DNA of 64,000 nt from UBA2428 sp002343545 (GTDB lineage Bacteria > Bdellovibrionota > UBA2428), in NCBI GenBank assembly GCA_937952285.1, contig CALFZE010000130.1, positions 21,301-85,300 on the forward strand. The letters are read 5' to 3'. The position numbers and the translations under genes were made by a program. Of this stretch, positions 1-7,581 are shown one piece after another; the stretch's first letter is position 1; each line of letters begins with the position of its first letter. The notes below the pieces were generated by a model. It was not told the DNA's origin and did no database searches. It worked only from the letters and a program-made list of their open reading frames with translations.

Positions 1-272
1 GGGCCGCCGCCGAGCCGCGCGCGGCCTTCCGCCGCGAGGTCCTTGAGTTTGAAGAACACCCGCTCGGCGGCTTCGTCCTGGATGAAATTCGGACGCTCGC
101 CGTAGGAGTGGACCGCGGAAAACTCGACGCCGAGTTCGCGCGCGTAGGATTCCACGGCCCGCTCGAGCTCGGCCGACGCGAGCGCGCGCTCGCAGAGGGC
201 GGCCCCTTCGCGCAATCGCCTCGAGAGTTCCTCGCGCAGGAAGCCGAGCAAGGCCGCTTCGTCCGCGTTCAT
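1..272 (-). CDS. Unknown cytosolic protein, N-terminal 90 residues only (runs off the window edge)
   Basis: A minus-strand reading frame starts with ATG at 272 and stays open to the window edge. Its start overlaps the stop of the aldo/keto reductase by four bases (ATGA), which indicates translational coupling and makes it the third gene of that operon. The visible part begins MNADEAALLGFLREEL and is charged, helical and without a signal peptide or membrane segment. I do not recognise the family. Codon use and GC match the neighbours. Confidence 0.6.
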   Translation of the reverse strand, partial: MNADEAALLGFLREELSRRLREGAALCERALASAELERAVESYARELGVEFSAVHSYGERPNFIQDEAAERVFFKLKDLAAEGRARLGGG

Positions 273-1234
273 TTGGCGAAGATCTCCTCCACCCGGCGCA
301 CGAGCTCGGCGTCCAGACGGCGGTACGCATCCAGCGCCCCCAAGTTCTCCTTCAGCTGCTCGAGCCTCGAAGCGCCCAGGATGACCGTGCTCACGCGCGG
401 ATTCTTGAGACACCAGGCGATGGCGAGCTGGGAGGCCTTGAAGTCGTGCTCACGGGCGAGGCGCGCAAAGCGAACGGATTGGTCGAGACGCTTTCTTCCC
501 TCTTCGGTCTCGAGGCGCGCGCGCAGCCACTCGTAGCCCTTGAGGGAAAGACGCGAGCCGTCCGGGATGCCGTTCTCGTACTTTCCGGTCAGCAATCCCG
601 AAGCGAGCGGGGACCAGATCGTCGTGCCGAGGCCCGGCTTTTCGTAGAGGGGCGCGAACTCGACCTCGACCTTGTGGCGCTCGTAGAGGTTGTACTGGGG
701 TTGCTCCATGGTCGGGAACGCGAGGTTGCGACGATCCGCGATCTCGCAAGCCTCGGCGATCTGCTTGGCGCTCCACTCGCTCGTGCCCCAATAGAGGACC
801 TTGCCCTGACGAACGAGGTCGTCCATCGCGCGTACCGTCTCTTCCACCGGCGTCTCGGGATCCGGGCGGTGGCAAAAGTAGAGGTCGAGGTAATCCACGT
901 TGAGGCGCGCGAGCGCCGCGTGGCAAGCGTCGAAGACGTGCTTGCGGCTGAGGCCCTTCTGGGTCGGCTTCTCGCCGCCCCAGAAGACCTTGCTCGAGAC
1001 GAGGTAGGAATCGCGGCGCCACTTGAGGGCCTTCAACGCCGCGCCCATGATCCGCTCCGACTCGCCGCCCGCGTAGACCTCGGCGTTGTCGAAGAAGTTC
1101 ACGCCGGCGTCGTAGGCCGTTCCCATGAGACGCTCCGCGGAGTCCTCGCCGACCTGCTGGTGGAAGGTCACCCAGGATCCGAAGGAAAGGACGCTGACGG
1201 GGAGGCCGCTTTGACCGAGTCGACGGTATTCCAT
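269..1234 (-). CDS. Aldo/keto reductase, Kv-beta/YghZ-like group (321 aa)
   Basis: This is a predicted NADPH-dependent oxidoreductase with a TIM-barrel fold, reducing aldehydes or ketones in the cytosol. The start chosen is the ATG at 1234 (MEYRRLGQSGLPVSVLSFG), the classical AKR N-terminus; the frame stays open further upstream but that part is a shadow of the next gene. The catalytic tetrad is visible as D49, Y54, K82 and H122, and the GINFFDNAEVY-type segment is present as GVNFFDNAEVYAGGESE. The length is normal for the family. It lies 32 bp behind the enolase-superfamily gene and overlaps the downstream gene by 4 bp. The substrate cannot be told from sequence. Confidence 0.93.
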   Translation of the reverse strand: MEYRRLGQSGLPVSVLSFGSWVTFHQQVGEDSAERLMGTAYDAGVNFFDNAEVYAGGESERIMGAALKALKWRRDSYLVSSKVFWGGEKPTQKGLSRKHVFDACHAALARLNVDYLDLYFCHRPDPETPVEETVRAMDDLVRQGKVLYWGTSEWSAKQIAEACEIADRRNLAFPTMEQPQYNLYERHKVEVEFAPLYEKPGLGTTIWSPLASGLLTGKYENGIPDGSRLSLKGYEWLRARLETEEGRKRLDQSVRFARLAREHDFKASQLAIAWCLKNPRVSTVILGASRLEQLKENLGALDAYRRLDAELVRRVEEIFAK

Positions 1235-1266
1235 GCGACCCAAGCTAGCACCCGCCCCGCCGAGGG

Positions 1267-2367
1267 TCACGGTTCGACCCGCGCTTCGATGCTCCCCGTC
1301 GAAAGCTCGCCGGGCTCGAGGCCCCATCCCGGCCCCATGTGCTCGAGGCGGGCCCAGGCGTCGGCTTCGAAGGAGAGCCGCGGCCCTCGCCGGTGCCGCA
1401 GCCCCTCCGCGCTGCTTTCCTTGACGACGAGCAGATCGCGCGCCTGCGCGGCGACCGCGAAACCCGCGCGCGCGAGCAACGGCCCCTCGCCGAGCCGCGA
1501 CCCGATGACGAGCGGCCAACTCAAATCGCGGACCCGCTCGAGCACCTCGAGCGAGCGCAGGAGCCCGCCCATCTTGGCCACGCGCAGGTGCACGGCGTAG
1601 CTCCCGTCGCTGCCCTCGAAAGCATCGAAGTCGGCCAGGCGCGCGAGACTTTCGTCGAGGACGAGAACCCGATCGAGTTCGACGCTCAAGCGCGAAAGCT
1701 CGCGGGCGGGCCGGGCGTCGCCGGGCTCCTTGATCGCCCAGAAGTAATCCCGCAACGGAAGCAGGCGGCGAAGCGCCTCCTCGCCTCCCTCCCGCCAAAG
1801 CGCGCCGGCGTCCACGCGCACGCGCGGTCGCAGCCCCCGGGGCGCGGCGAGGGCGTGTACGCGCCGCAGGCGCCGGAGGTCCGCCGAGGCGTCCCCGGAC
1901 AAGCGGAAACGAAAATCCTCGACGCCCCGTTCGAAGGACGTCCGCACGAGCGTCTCGAGGCTTTCGTCCTCTTCGTCGCCGAGGGACGTCGTGAACCGAT
2001 AGTCTCCCCGCACGGAAGCGAGTCCGGTGAAGCGCTCGACCGAAAGCCGGGAGGCCCGCGCGAGGGCGTCGAGAAAGGCCATCTCGAGGGCGCACCAAGC
2101 CATCGGATGCGCGTCGATGTCTTCGCGACGTTCCTGGACGAAGGCCTCGAGCTGGTAAAGCGAAGTGATGCCCGCCACCTGGGGCTGGAGGCCGAGCAAC
2201 CAAGATTCGGCTTCCGCAAGGGTCTCCCCGCCCGACACGCTACGGGGGGTCCCCTCGCCGAAACCGATCTCGCCCGCGAGGGACAAGGTCACGATCAAGC
2301 GATCCGAACGGAGCTTCGTTTCCGGTCCGGCGCCGTCGCGGCGGAGCGTAAAGGTGGCGCGGTTCAT
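1267..2367 (-). CDS. Enolase-superfamily (MLE/OSBS-type) protein with altered KxK motif (366 aa)
   Basis: The C-terminal barrel carries the superfamily metal ligands in order: D186 (RVDAG), E214 (IKEPG), D238 (VLDES), and the general base K265 (RVAKMGG), with a typical IGSRLGEGP near residue 288. In dipeptide epimerases and o-succinylbenzoate synthases the second barrel strand carries K-x-K; here the matching position reads R153-F-R155. The protein may therefore act by one-base chemistry (syn-elimination as in OSBS, or something else), or it may have lost catalysis. It is the first gene of the operon with the aldo/keto reductase. No menaquinone genes are adjacent, so a MenC role is unsupported. 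Confidence 0.8.
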   Translation of the reverse strand: MNRATFTLRRDGAGPETKLRSDRLIVTLSLAGEIGFGEGTPRSVSGGETLAEAESWLLGLQPQVAGITSLYQLEAFVQERREDIDAHPMAWCALEMAFLDALARASRLSVERFTGLASVRGDYRFTTSLGDEEDESLETLVRTSFERGVEDFRFRLSGDASADLRRLRRVHALAAPRGLRPRVRVDAGALWREGGEEALRRLLPLRDYFWAIKEPGDARPARELSRLSVELDRVLVLDESLARLADFDAFEGSDGSYAVHLRVAKMGGLLRSLEVLERVRDLSWPLVIGSRLGEGPLLARAGFAVAAQARDLLVVKESSAEGLRHRRGPRLSFEADAWARLEHMGPGWGLEPGELSTGSIEARVEP

Positions 2368-2654
2368 AGGGTCGCCCCGTCCACGAGAATCCGGGGCATC
2401 CTAGGCCGAAGAGTTCCTTGATTTCGAGCTAACCCATTGGAAACATTGTCTCCATGGGCCGCCCTCGGTCGAGCCATTCGGAATGTAAAGCGCATGACAC
2501 GCTCCTTTCGAACGGCATTATGCCGAAGCCCCGATTCCGCCCTCCACCGGCATCACTGACACTTCGGGCGAGATCCGTAGCCGAAGGGGATATTTTCGAC
2601 GGCCCCCGCGGGAATCTGTCAAAAGCTCCGGGGCGGGTGTAAAAATCGAGCATA

Positions 2655-4511
2655 GTGGCCTTCCAAGATTTGAAGCGCTTTATCCTCGGTGAGGCCCTCT
2701 CCAATTCCCAAGCCGAGCACGAAAGGCTTCCCAAGTGGAAAGCCCTTCCCGTCTTCTCGAGCGACGCCATGAGCTCGGTGGCCTACGCGACCGAAGAGAT
2801 CCTCATCATCCTCGCGGCGCTTTCGGCGGCCGCGGCCGTGTGGAGTCTGCCCATCGCGCTGACGATCGCGGCGCTGCTCCTGATCGTCTCGCTTTCGTAC
2901 CGCCAGACGATCTCCCTCTACCCGCACGGGGGCGGCGCCTACACCGTCGCGCGCGAGAACCTGGGCGAAACGCCGGGGCTGCTGGCGGGCGCCGCGCTCA
3001 TGATCGACTACATCCTGACCGTGGCGGTCTCGATCTCGGCCGGCGTCGCGGCCATCACGTCGGCGCTCCCGGAGTGCGCGCCTTACGCCGTCGCGATCGC
3101 GCTGGGGCTCATCCTGATCATGACGCTCTTGAACCTGCGCGGGGCGAGCGAGTCGGGACTCATCTTCTCGATCCCGACCTATTTCTTCATCGCCTCCATC
3201 TTGATCCTGCTCATCGTCGGATTCTACCGGACCTGGCTGGGCGACTTGCCGCCGAAGGCCGGCATCGTCCACGAGGCGTACCCGAAGATCGGCCTTTTTC
3301 TCGTGCTGCGGGCCTTCGCGAGCGGTTGCGCGGCGCTCACCGGCATCGAAGCCATCTCGAACGGCGTGCCCGCCTTCCGCGAACCGTCCGCGAAGAACGC
3401 CAAGACGACGCTCATGATCATGATCGCCGTGCTGGGCACTTTTTTCATGGGCGTGACCGCGCTCGCCCACCAGCACCTCATCCTGCCGAGCGCGGCGGGC
3501 GGGGGCCACGGGGGCGGCGAGACCGTGCTGTCGCAGCTTGCCCGCACGGTCTTCGGCGACAGCATGGCCTACTACGCGATCCAAACCGCGACGGCGCTCA
3601 TCCTCGTGATGGCGGCCAACACCGCCTTCGCCGATTTCCCGCGCCTCGCCTCGATCCTCGGCAAGGATCGGTACATGCCGCGCCAGCTGTCGAACATCGG
3701 CGATCGACTCGTTTTCTCGAACGGGATCACGGTGCTGGGCATCGCGGCCGCGCTGCTCATTTACCTCTTCGACGCCGATACGCACGCGCTCATTCCGCTC
3801 TACTCGGTCGGCGTCTTCCTCTCTTTCACCCTCTCCCAAAGCGGCATGGTCGCGCATCACTTGCGGCACCGCGAACCGCACTGGGTGAAGGGGCTCCTGC
3901 TCAACCTGGCCGGCGCGATCGCGACGGCGCTCGTGCTTTGCGTCGTCGCCGTGACGAAGTTCACCGAGGGCGCCTACATCATCATCCTCGTCATCCCGGC
4001 CATGCTTCTGCTCTTCCGCGGCGTGAAGCGCCACTACGAAAGCGTGGGCCGCCAGCTCGCGCTGCCCAAGACCTGGACCCTCGACCACGTGACGCCTTCG
4101 ATCGTCGTCGTGCCGATTTCGGGCTTCCACACGGGGGTGCTCAAGGCCCTCGAGTACGCGCGCGGGATCTCGAAGAACATCCACGTCTGCGTCGTCGACG
4201 TGGACGAGCGCGCGACGGCGAACGTGCGTCAGCAGTGGCGACAAAACCTGGGCGAGGAGAGCGCCTCGCCCCTGAAGCTCGTCGTGCTGGATGCGCCCTA
4301 CCGTTCGGTCATCGATCCCGTCGTCGATTACCTGAACGAGCTCGAGCGCGGCAACCCGGGGCAGACGCTCACCGTCGTCATCCCCGAGTTCGTGACCAAG
4401 CACTGGTGGCACGCCACGCTCCACAACCAGACGGCGTTCTTCCTCAAGACGCGACTACGCTACATCGAACGTCGCGTCGTCGTTTCGGTCAGCTACCACT
4501 TGCGGGAGTAG
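2655..4511 (+). CDS. KimA-type APC-family potassium/proton symporter (618 aa)
   Basis: An inner-membrane transporter of the APC superfamily resembling KimA/YdaO. The cytosolic N-terminus ends with the family signature LPVFSSDAMSSVAYATEE, followed by about twelve hydrophobic segments up to roughly residue 470 and a soluble C-terminal tail of about 150 residues. The start is a GTG at 2655; a GAG precedes it by a few bases but the ribosome site is weak. The 287 bp between this gene and the divergent enolase-type gene contain a 13-bp palindrome (CGGCATTATGCCG, 2513-2525) but no recognisable c-di-AMP riboswitch. The gene converges on and overlaps the beta-helix gene by 23 bp. Potassium as substrate is inferred from the family. 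Confidence 0.85.
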   Translation: MAFQDLKRFILGEALSNSQAEHERLPKWKALPVFSSDAMSSVAYATEEILIILAALSAAAAVWSLPIALTIAALLLIVSLSYRQTISLYPHGGGAYTVARENLGETPGLLAGAALMIDYILTVAVSISAGVAAITSALPECAPYAVAIALGLILIMTLLNLRGASESGLIFSIPTYFFIASILILLIVGFYRTWLGDLPPKAGIVHEAYPKIGLFLVLRAFASGCAALTGIEAISNGVPAFREPSAKNAKTTLMIMIAVLGTFFMGVTALAHQHLILPSAAGGGHGGGETVLSQLARTVFGDSMAYYAIQTATALILVMAANTAFADFPRLASILGKDRYMPRQLSNIGDRLVFSNGITVLGIAAALLIYLFDADTHALIPLYSVGVFLSFTLSQSGMVAHHLRHREPHWVKGLLLNLAGAIATALVLCVVAVTKFTEGAYIIILVIPAMLLLFRGVKRHYESVGRQLALPKTWTLDHVTPSIVVVPISGFHTGVLKALEYARGISKNIHVCVVDVDERATANVRQQWRQNLGEESASPLKLVVLDAPYRSVIDPVVDYLNELERGNPGQTLTVVIPEFVTKHWWHATLHNQTAFFLKTRLRYIERRVVVSVSYHLRE

Positions 4512-6015
4512 TCGTGTGCGAGGGGAGCGGACGCTCCATTTCCTCGCCGATGAGCGCTTCGATGTCCGGCGGAACCTGGACCTGGAGCCGGCGCCGGAGT
4601 TCACCGAATTCCATCGTGGCCCAATCCCGCGGCAAACGGATGCGGAAGCCTTCGGACGGGGCGCCCTCGCCGATCGGTCGCGCGCGGCAGACGGTATTGC
4701 GTTTTCCGATTTTGCGGATCGCCTCCGCGGCGGCGGGGCTCGCCGAGCCGCGGAATTCCGCCGACACCCCGGCGACCGGAGTCAGGAAGGAGTTGCCGCG
4801 CACGTCGACGCCCGCGGCCGCCCCCTCGCGCAAGAAGCACGCGCCCGGCGTCCCGTCGCAGGGCGGACGCGCGACGACGTTCCCCGTCATTTCGCTGTTC
4901 ACGACGTCGCCGTAGGCCGTCAGGCCGGCGTAGCCGTTCTTGCGTCCGTCGGCCAAGCTCACGTTGTCGCGGACACGCACGCCGTCGACCGCTTCGCTGC
5001 CGTCGAAACTGCACAGCAGGACGCCCGCGCCGTCGTTGTCGAAGGTCAGGTTCCTTTCGACGACCGCGCGTTTCACGCTGCCGTCGACGTCGATCCCGCC
5101 GCCGTCCGACTTGGAGGCCGTTCGGTTCGCGAAGGAGACGTTGTCGTGGATCCACACGTCCTCGGCGTCCCAGGCCCAGATACCGATCGGCCCGCCGTTC
5201 GCTTCGTTGCGCTCGCCGTTGCGGAAGGCGACGTTGCCGGCGAGCTCCACGCGCGCGACGTTCGACACGACGATCCCGTGCCCGGAATGGTGGCGCTTGC
5301 CCGCCATGCCGAGGTTCGAGTGCGCGACGGAATCCCGGACGACGACGTCTTCGTGCCGGAAACTCGGCTTGGGCCAGTTGTCGCCCGCGACTTGCACCCC
5401 GGCCCAGTCGTTGCCGTGGGCGGCGACCCGCTCCAACGAGACCCGACGTAGACCGGGCGACTCCCAGCCGTTGCGTACGAGGATGCCGTTGCCGAAGGCG
5501 GCGACCTTGGGGCCCGCCTCGCCGGCGCGGTCGCCGCGAAAACCGGAGGCCTCGACGTCCCGCACGAGAAGATTCTCGGGCCTCGAAGCGGGGTCCTCGT
5601 TCGAAAGCACGAGTCCGTTCGACGGCGGCAGGTTTTCGCCCACGCGGTCGTCGACGAGCTTGAGTCCTTCGACGACGACGTGGCTTGCCCCGCGGATCTC
5701 GACCGTGCTGCCCCCCTCCTTCGGCACGCGGATAGAGGCCTTACGCCGCGAATCCGAGGCGAGGATCTTCACGGGCGCGGCGGGGGAACCCGGATCGCCG
5801 GCGTCCAGGCGCAGGGGACCTTCGTGCATGCGTCCGCTCTCGAGCAGGATGACGTCGCCCGGCTTGAACTGCCTTCCGTTGAGGGACGCGAGCGACGCCT
5901 CGACTTGGGAGCCGACGGGCGCGTTCTCCGGGCGTCCGACGTAGTAGGTCTTCGCGAACGACTCGCCTTCGCCCAGGGCGAGGGAAAGCAGCGCGAGCCC
6001 CGGAAGAAAACGCAT
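4489..6015 (-). CDS. Secreted right-handed parallel beta-helix protein (508 aa)
   Basis: The N-terminus (MRFLPGLALLSLALGEGESFAK) is a probable signal peptide. Residues about 45-110 resemble the PbH1/Chondroitinase-B type cap (FKPGDVILLESGRMHEGPLRL). From about 110 to 430 there are repeating rungs of the type N/D-x-V-x-x-N-x-x-G, for example DVWIHDNVSFANR and RAVVERNLTFDNDGAGVLL, characteristic of pectin-lyase-like beta-helices. Polysaccharide binding or lysis at the cell surface is plausible, but no lyase active-site set could be assigned. It is monocistronic and its 3' end overlaps the KimA-type gene. Confidence 0.8.
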   Translation of the reverse strand: MRFLPGLALLSLALGEGESFAKTYYVGRPENAPVGSQVEASLASLNGRQFKPGDVILLESGRMHEGPLRLDAGDPGSPAAPVKILASDSRRKASIRVPKEGGSTVEIRGASHVVVEGLKLVDDRVGENLPPSNGLVLSNEDPASRPENLLVRDVEASGFRGDRAGEAGPKVAAFGNGILVRNGWESPGLRRVSLERVAAHGNDWAGVQVAGDNWPKPSFRHEDVVVRDSVAHSNLGMAGKRHHSGHGIVVSNVARVELAGNVAFRNGERNEANGGPIGIWAWDAEDVWIHDNVSFANRTASKSDGGGIDVDGSVKRAVVERNLTFDNDGAGVLLCSFDGSEAVDGVRVRDNVSLADGRKNGYAGLTAYGDVVNSEMTGNVVARPPCDGTPGACFLREGAAAGVDVRGNSFLTPVAGVSAEFRGSASPAAAEAIRKIGKRNTVCRARPIGEGAPSEGFRIRLPRDWATMEFGELRRRLQVQVPPDIEALIGEEMERPLPSHTTTPASGS

Positions 6016-6056
6016 CTCTTCCTATCGGAAAAAGCCCCCGCTTTCTGAAGCGGGTC

Positions 6057-6533
6057 TCAAGCGAAGAGGCCGCGCAGCCGCTCGAGCCCTTCGCGGTCGG
6101 CCTCGCCGAAATCGTCGAGGCGCTCGCTGTCGACGTCGAGGACGAAGACGACCTCGCCCGTCGGCGCGAAGAAAGGCACGACGATCTCCGAGCGCGACGC
6201 CGAGCTGCAGGCGATGTGGCCCGGAAACTTGTCGACGTCGGGCACGACGATCGTGCGGGCCTCGCTCCACGCCGCCCCGCACACGCCGCGGCCCCGCGCG
6301 ATCCGCGAACAAGCGAGCGGCCCCTGGAAGGGACCGAGCACGAGCTCATCGCCCACGACGCGGTAAAAGCCCACCCACAGGAAAGCGAAGCTCTCTTTGA
6401 GCGCCGCCGCGACGTTCGCCATCTTCGCGACGAGATCCGGCTCGTCCGCGACGACCGCGCGGATCTGCGGCCAGAGCTCGGCGTAGGTCTCGGCGCGCGA
6501 GAGTCCCGCGCGAAGGCTCAGCGACTCGCTCAC
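6057..6533 (-). CDS. msrC: Free methionine-(R)-sulfoxide reductase, GAF-domain type
   Basis: A 158-residue single GAF domain. The three cysteines that define fRMsr are present with exact family spacing: C75 and C85 (ACSRIARGRGVCG) and C109 (GHIACSSASRSEIVVP), matching Cys84, Cys94 and Cys118 of E. coli MsrC. The enzyme reduces free Met-R-sulfoxide using thioredoxin in the cytosol. The ATG overlaps the cysK stop by four bases, so it is translationally coupled to it. The pairing puts cysteine synthesis and methionine repair in one transcript, which is consistent with an oxidative-stress or sulfur role. Confidence 0.95.
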   Translation of the reverse strand: MSESLSLRAGLSRAETYAELWPQIRAVVADEPDLVAKMANVAAALKESFAFLWVGFYRVVGDELVLGPFQGPLACSRIARGRGVCGAAWSEARTIVVPDVDKFPGHIACSSASRSEIVVPFFAPTGEVVFVLDVDSERLDDFGEADREGLERLRGLFA

Positions 6534-7534
6534 GTCGCGCCCAGCGGAATCGTCGCGAGGATCTTGTCGTCGACGGGCTGGGCCGTGAGCGATTGCGCTT
6601 TCTGGCGCTCCGCCTCGGCGAGCAGGGTCGAAAGGTAGCGTTCCGTGTAGCTCGGCAAGATCGCGACGATCGTCTTGCCCTTCATTTCGGGGCGACGGGC
6701 GAGCTCGCGCGCGGCGAAGAGGGCCGCGCCCGTCGAGATACCGGCGGGGAGACCTTCCGTGCGGAGGACTTCCTTCGCCGTGGCGAGGGCCTGCTCGGAA
6801 CTGACCGAGAGAACGCCGTCCACGACCGAGCGATCGAAGTTCTTCGGCACGAAGCCCGCGCCGATGCCTTGGATCTTATGCGGTGCGGGCTTGCCGCCCG
6901 CGAGCACGGGGGATTCCGTCGGCTCGACCGCCCAGACCTGAATCCCCGCCCGCCGCGCCTTGAAGACGCGGCCGCAGCCCGTGATCGTGCCGCCCGTGCC
7001 GACGCCCGCGACGAAGGCGTCGAAGTCGCCGCCCGTCTCGTTCCAGATCTCCTCGGCCGTCGTGCGCACGTGCACCTCGGGGTTCGAGGCGTTCTCGAAC
7101 TGCGAAGGCTGGAAGGCCGATGCGTCGGCGCGCGCGATCTCGAGGGACTTGGCGATGGCCCCGCGCATGCCGAGCGGCCCCGGCGTCAGCACGAGCTCCG
7201 CGCCGAGGAGCAGCAGCAGCGTGCGCCGCTCGAGGCTCGCCGTCTCGGGCATCGTGAGCGTGAGGCGATAGCCCTTGGCCGCGCACACGAAAGCGAGCGC
7301 GATCCCCGTGTTGCCGCTCGTCGGCTCAACGACGTGGGCGCCGGGCTTGAGACGCCCCGCCCGTTCCGCGTCTTCGATCATCGCGAGGCCGATGCGGTCC
7401 TTGACCGAACCGAGGGGGTTGAAGAACTCGGCCTTGCCGAGGATCGTCGCGCCCGTGTCGCGCCCGAAGTGCTGAAAGCGAACGAGGGGAGTCTTGCCGA
7501 TGAGACCGAGGATCGTCGGGATTTCCGTCTTCAT
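6530..7534 (-). CDS. cysK: Cysteine synthase (O-acetylserine sulfhydrylase), PLP-dependent (334 aa)
   Basis: A fold-type II PLP enzyme that makes L-cysteine from O-acetylserine and sulfide. The PLP lysine is K45 in NPLGSVKDRIG, the asparagine loop TSGNTG lies at about 72-77, and the glycine-rich phosphate loop is GVGTGGTITG. The C-terminus is about 20 residues longer than the usual 310-315 aa. There is no Shine-Dalgarno; a TAATTT hexamer lies six bases before the ATG inside a 15-bp palindrome (7536-7550). Direct neighbour: msrC, overlapping by 4 bp. Confidence 0.95.
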   Translation of the reverse strand: MKTEIPTILGLIGKTPLVRFQHFGRDTGATILGKAEFFNPLGSVKDRIGLAMIEDAERAGRLKPGAHVVEPTSGNTGIALAFVCAAKGYRLTLTMPETASLERRTLLLLLGAELVLTPGPLGMRGAIAKSLEIARADASAFQPSQFENASNPEVHVRTTAEEIWNETGGDFDAFVAGVGTGGTITGCGRVFKARRAGIQVWAVEPTESPVLAGGKPAPHKIQGIGAGFVPKNFDRSVVDGVLSVSSEQALATAKEVLRTEGLPAGISTGAALFAARELARRPEMKGKTIVAILPSYTERYLSTLLAEAERQKAQSLTAQPVDDKILATIPLGAT

Positions 7535-7535
7535 G

Positions 7536-7550
7536 GCGCTAAATTAGCGC
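7536..7550. promoter_or_regulatory. 15-bp palindrome abutting the cysK start codon
   Basis: GCGCTAAATTAGCGC is perfectly symmetric around its central base and sits one base upstream of the cysK ATG. On the minus strand it contains TAATTT six bases before the ATG, which would be a -10 element for a leaderless transcript. It could be an operator overlapping the promoter, or the symmetry could be chance. Confidence 0.4.
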
Positions 7551-7581
7551 ATCCCGCGACGATCGCCCGCCCCAATCCGCG

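Noticed and set aside
2421..2654. Possible c-di-AMP riboswitch before the KimA-type gene
   Set aside because: The region was read for the ydaO conserved blocks and none were found.
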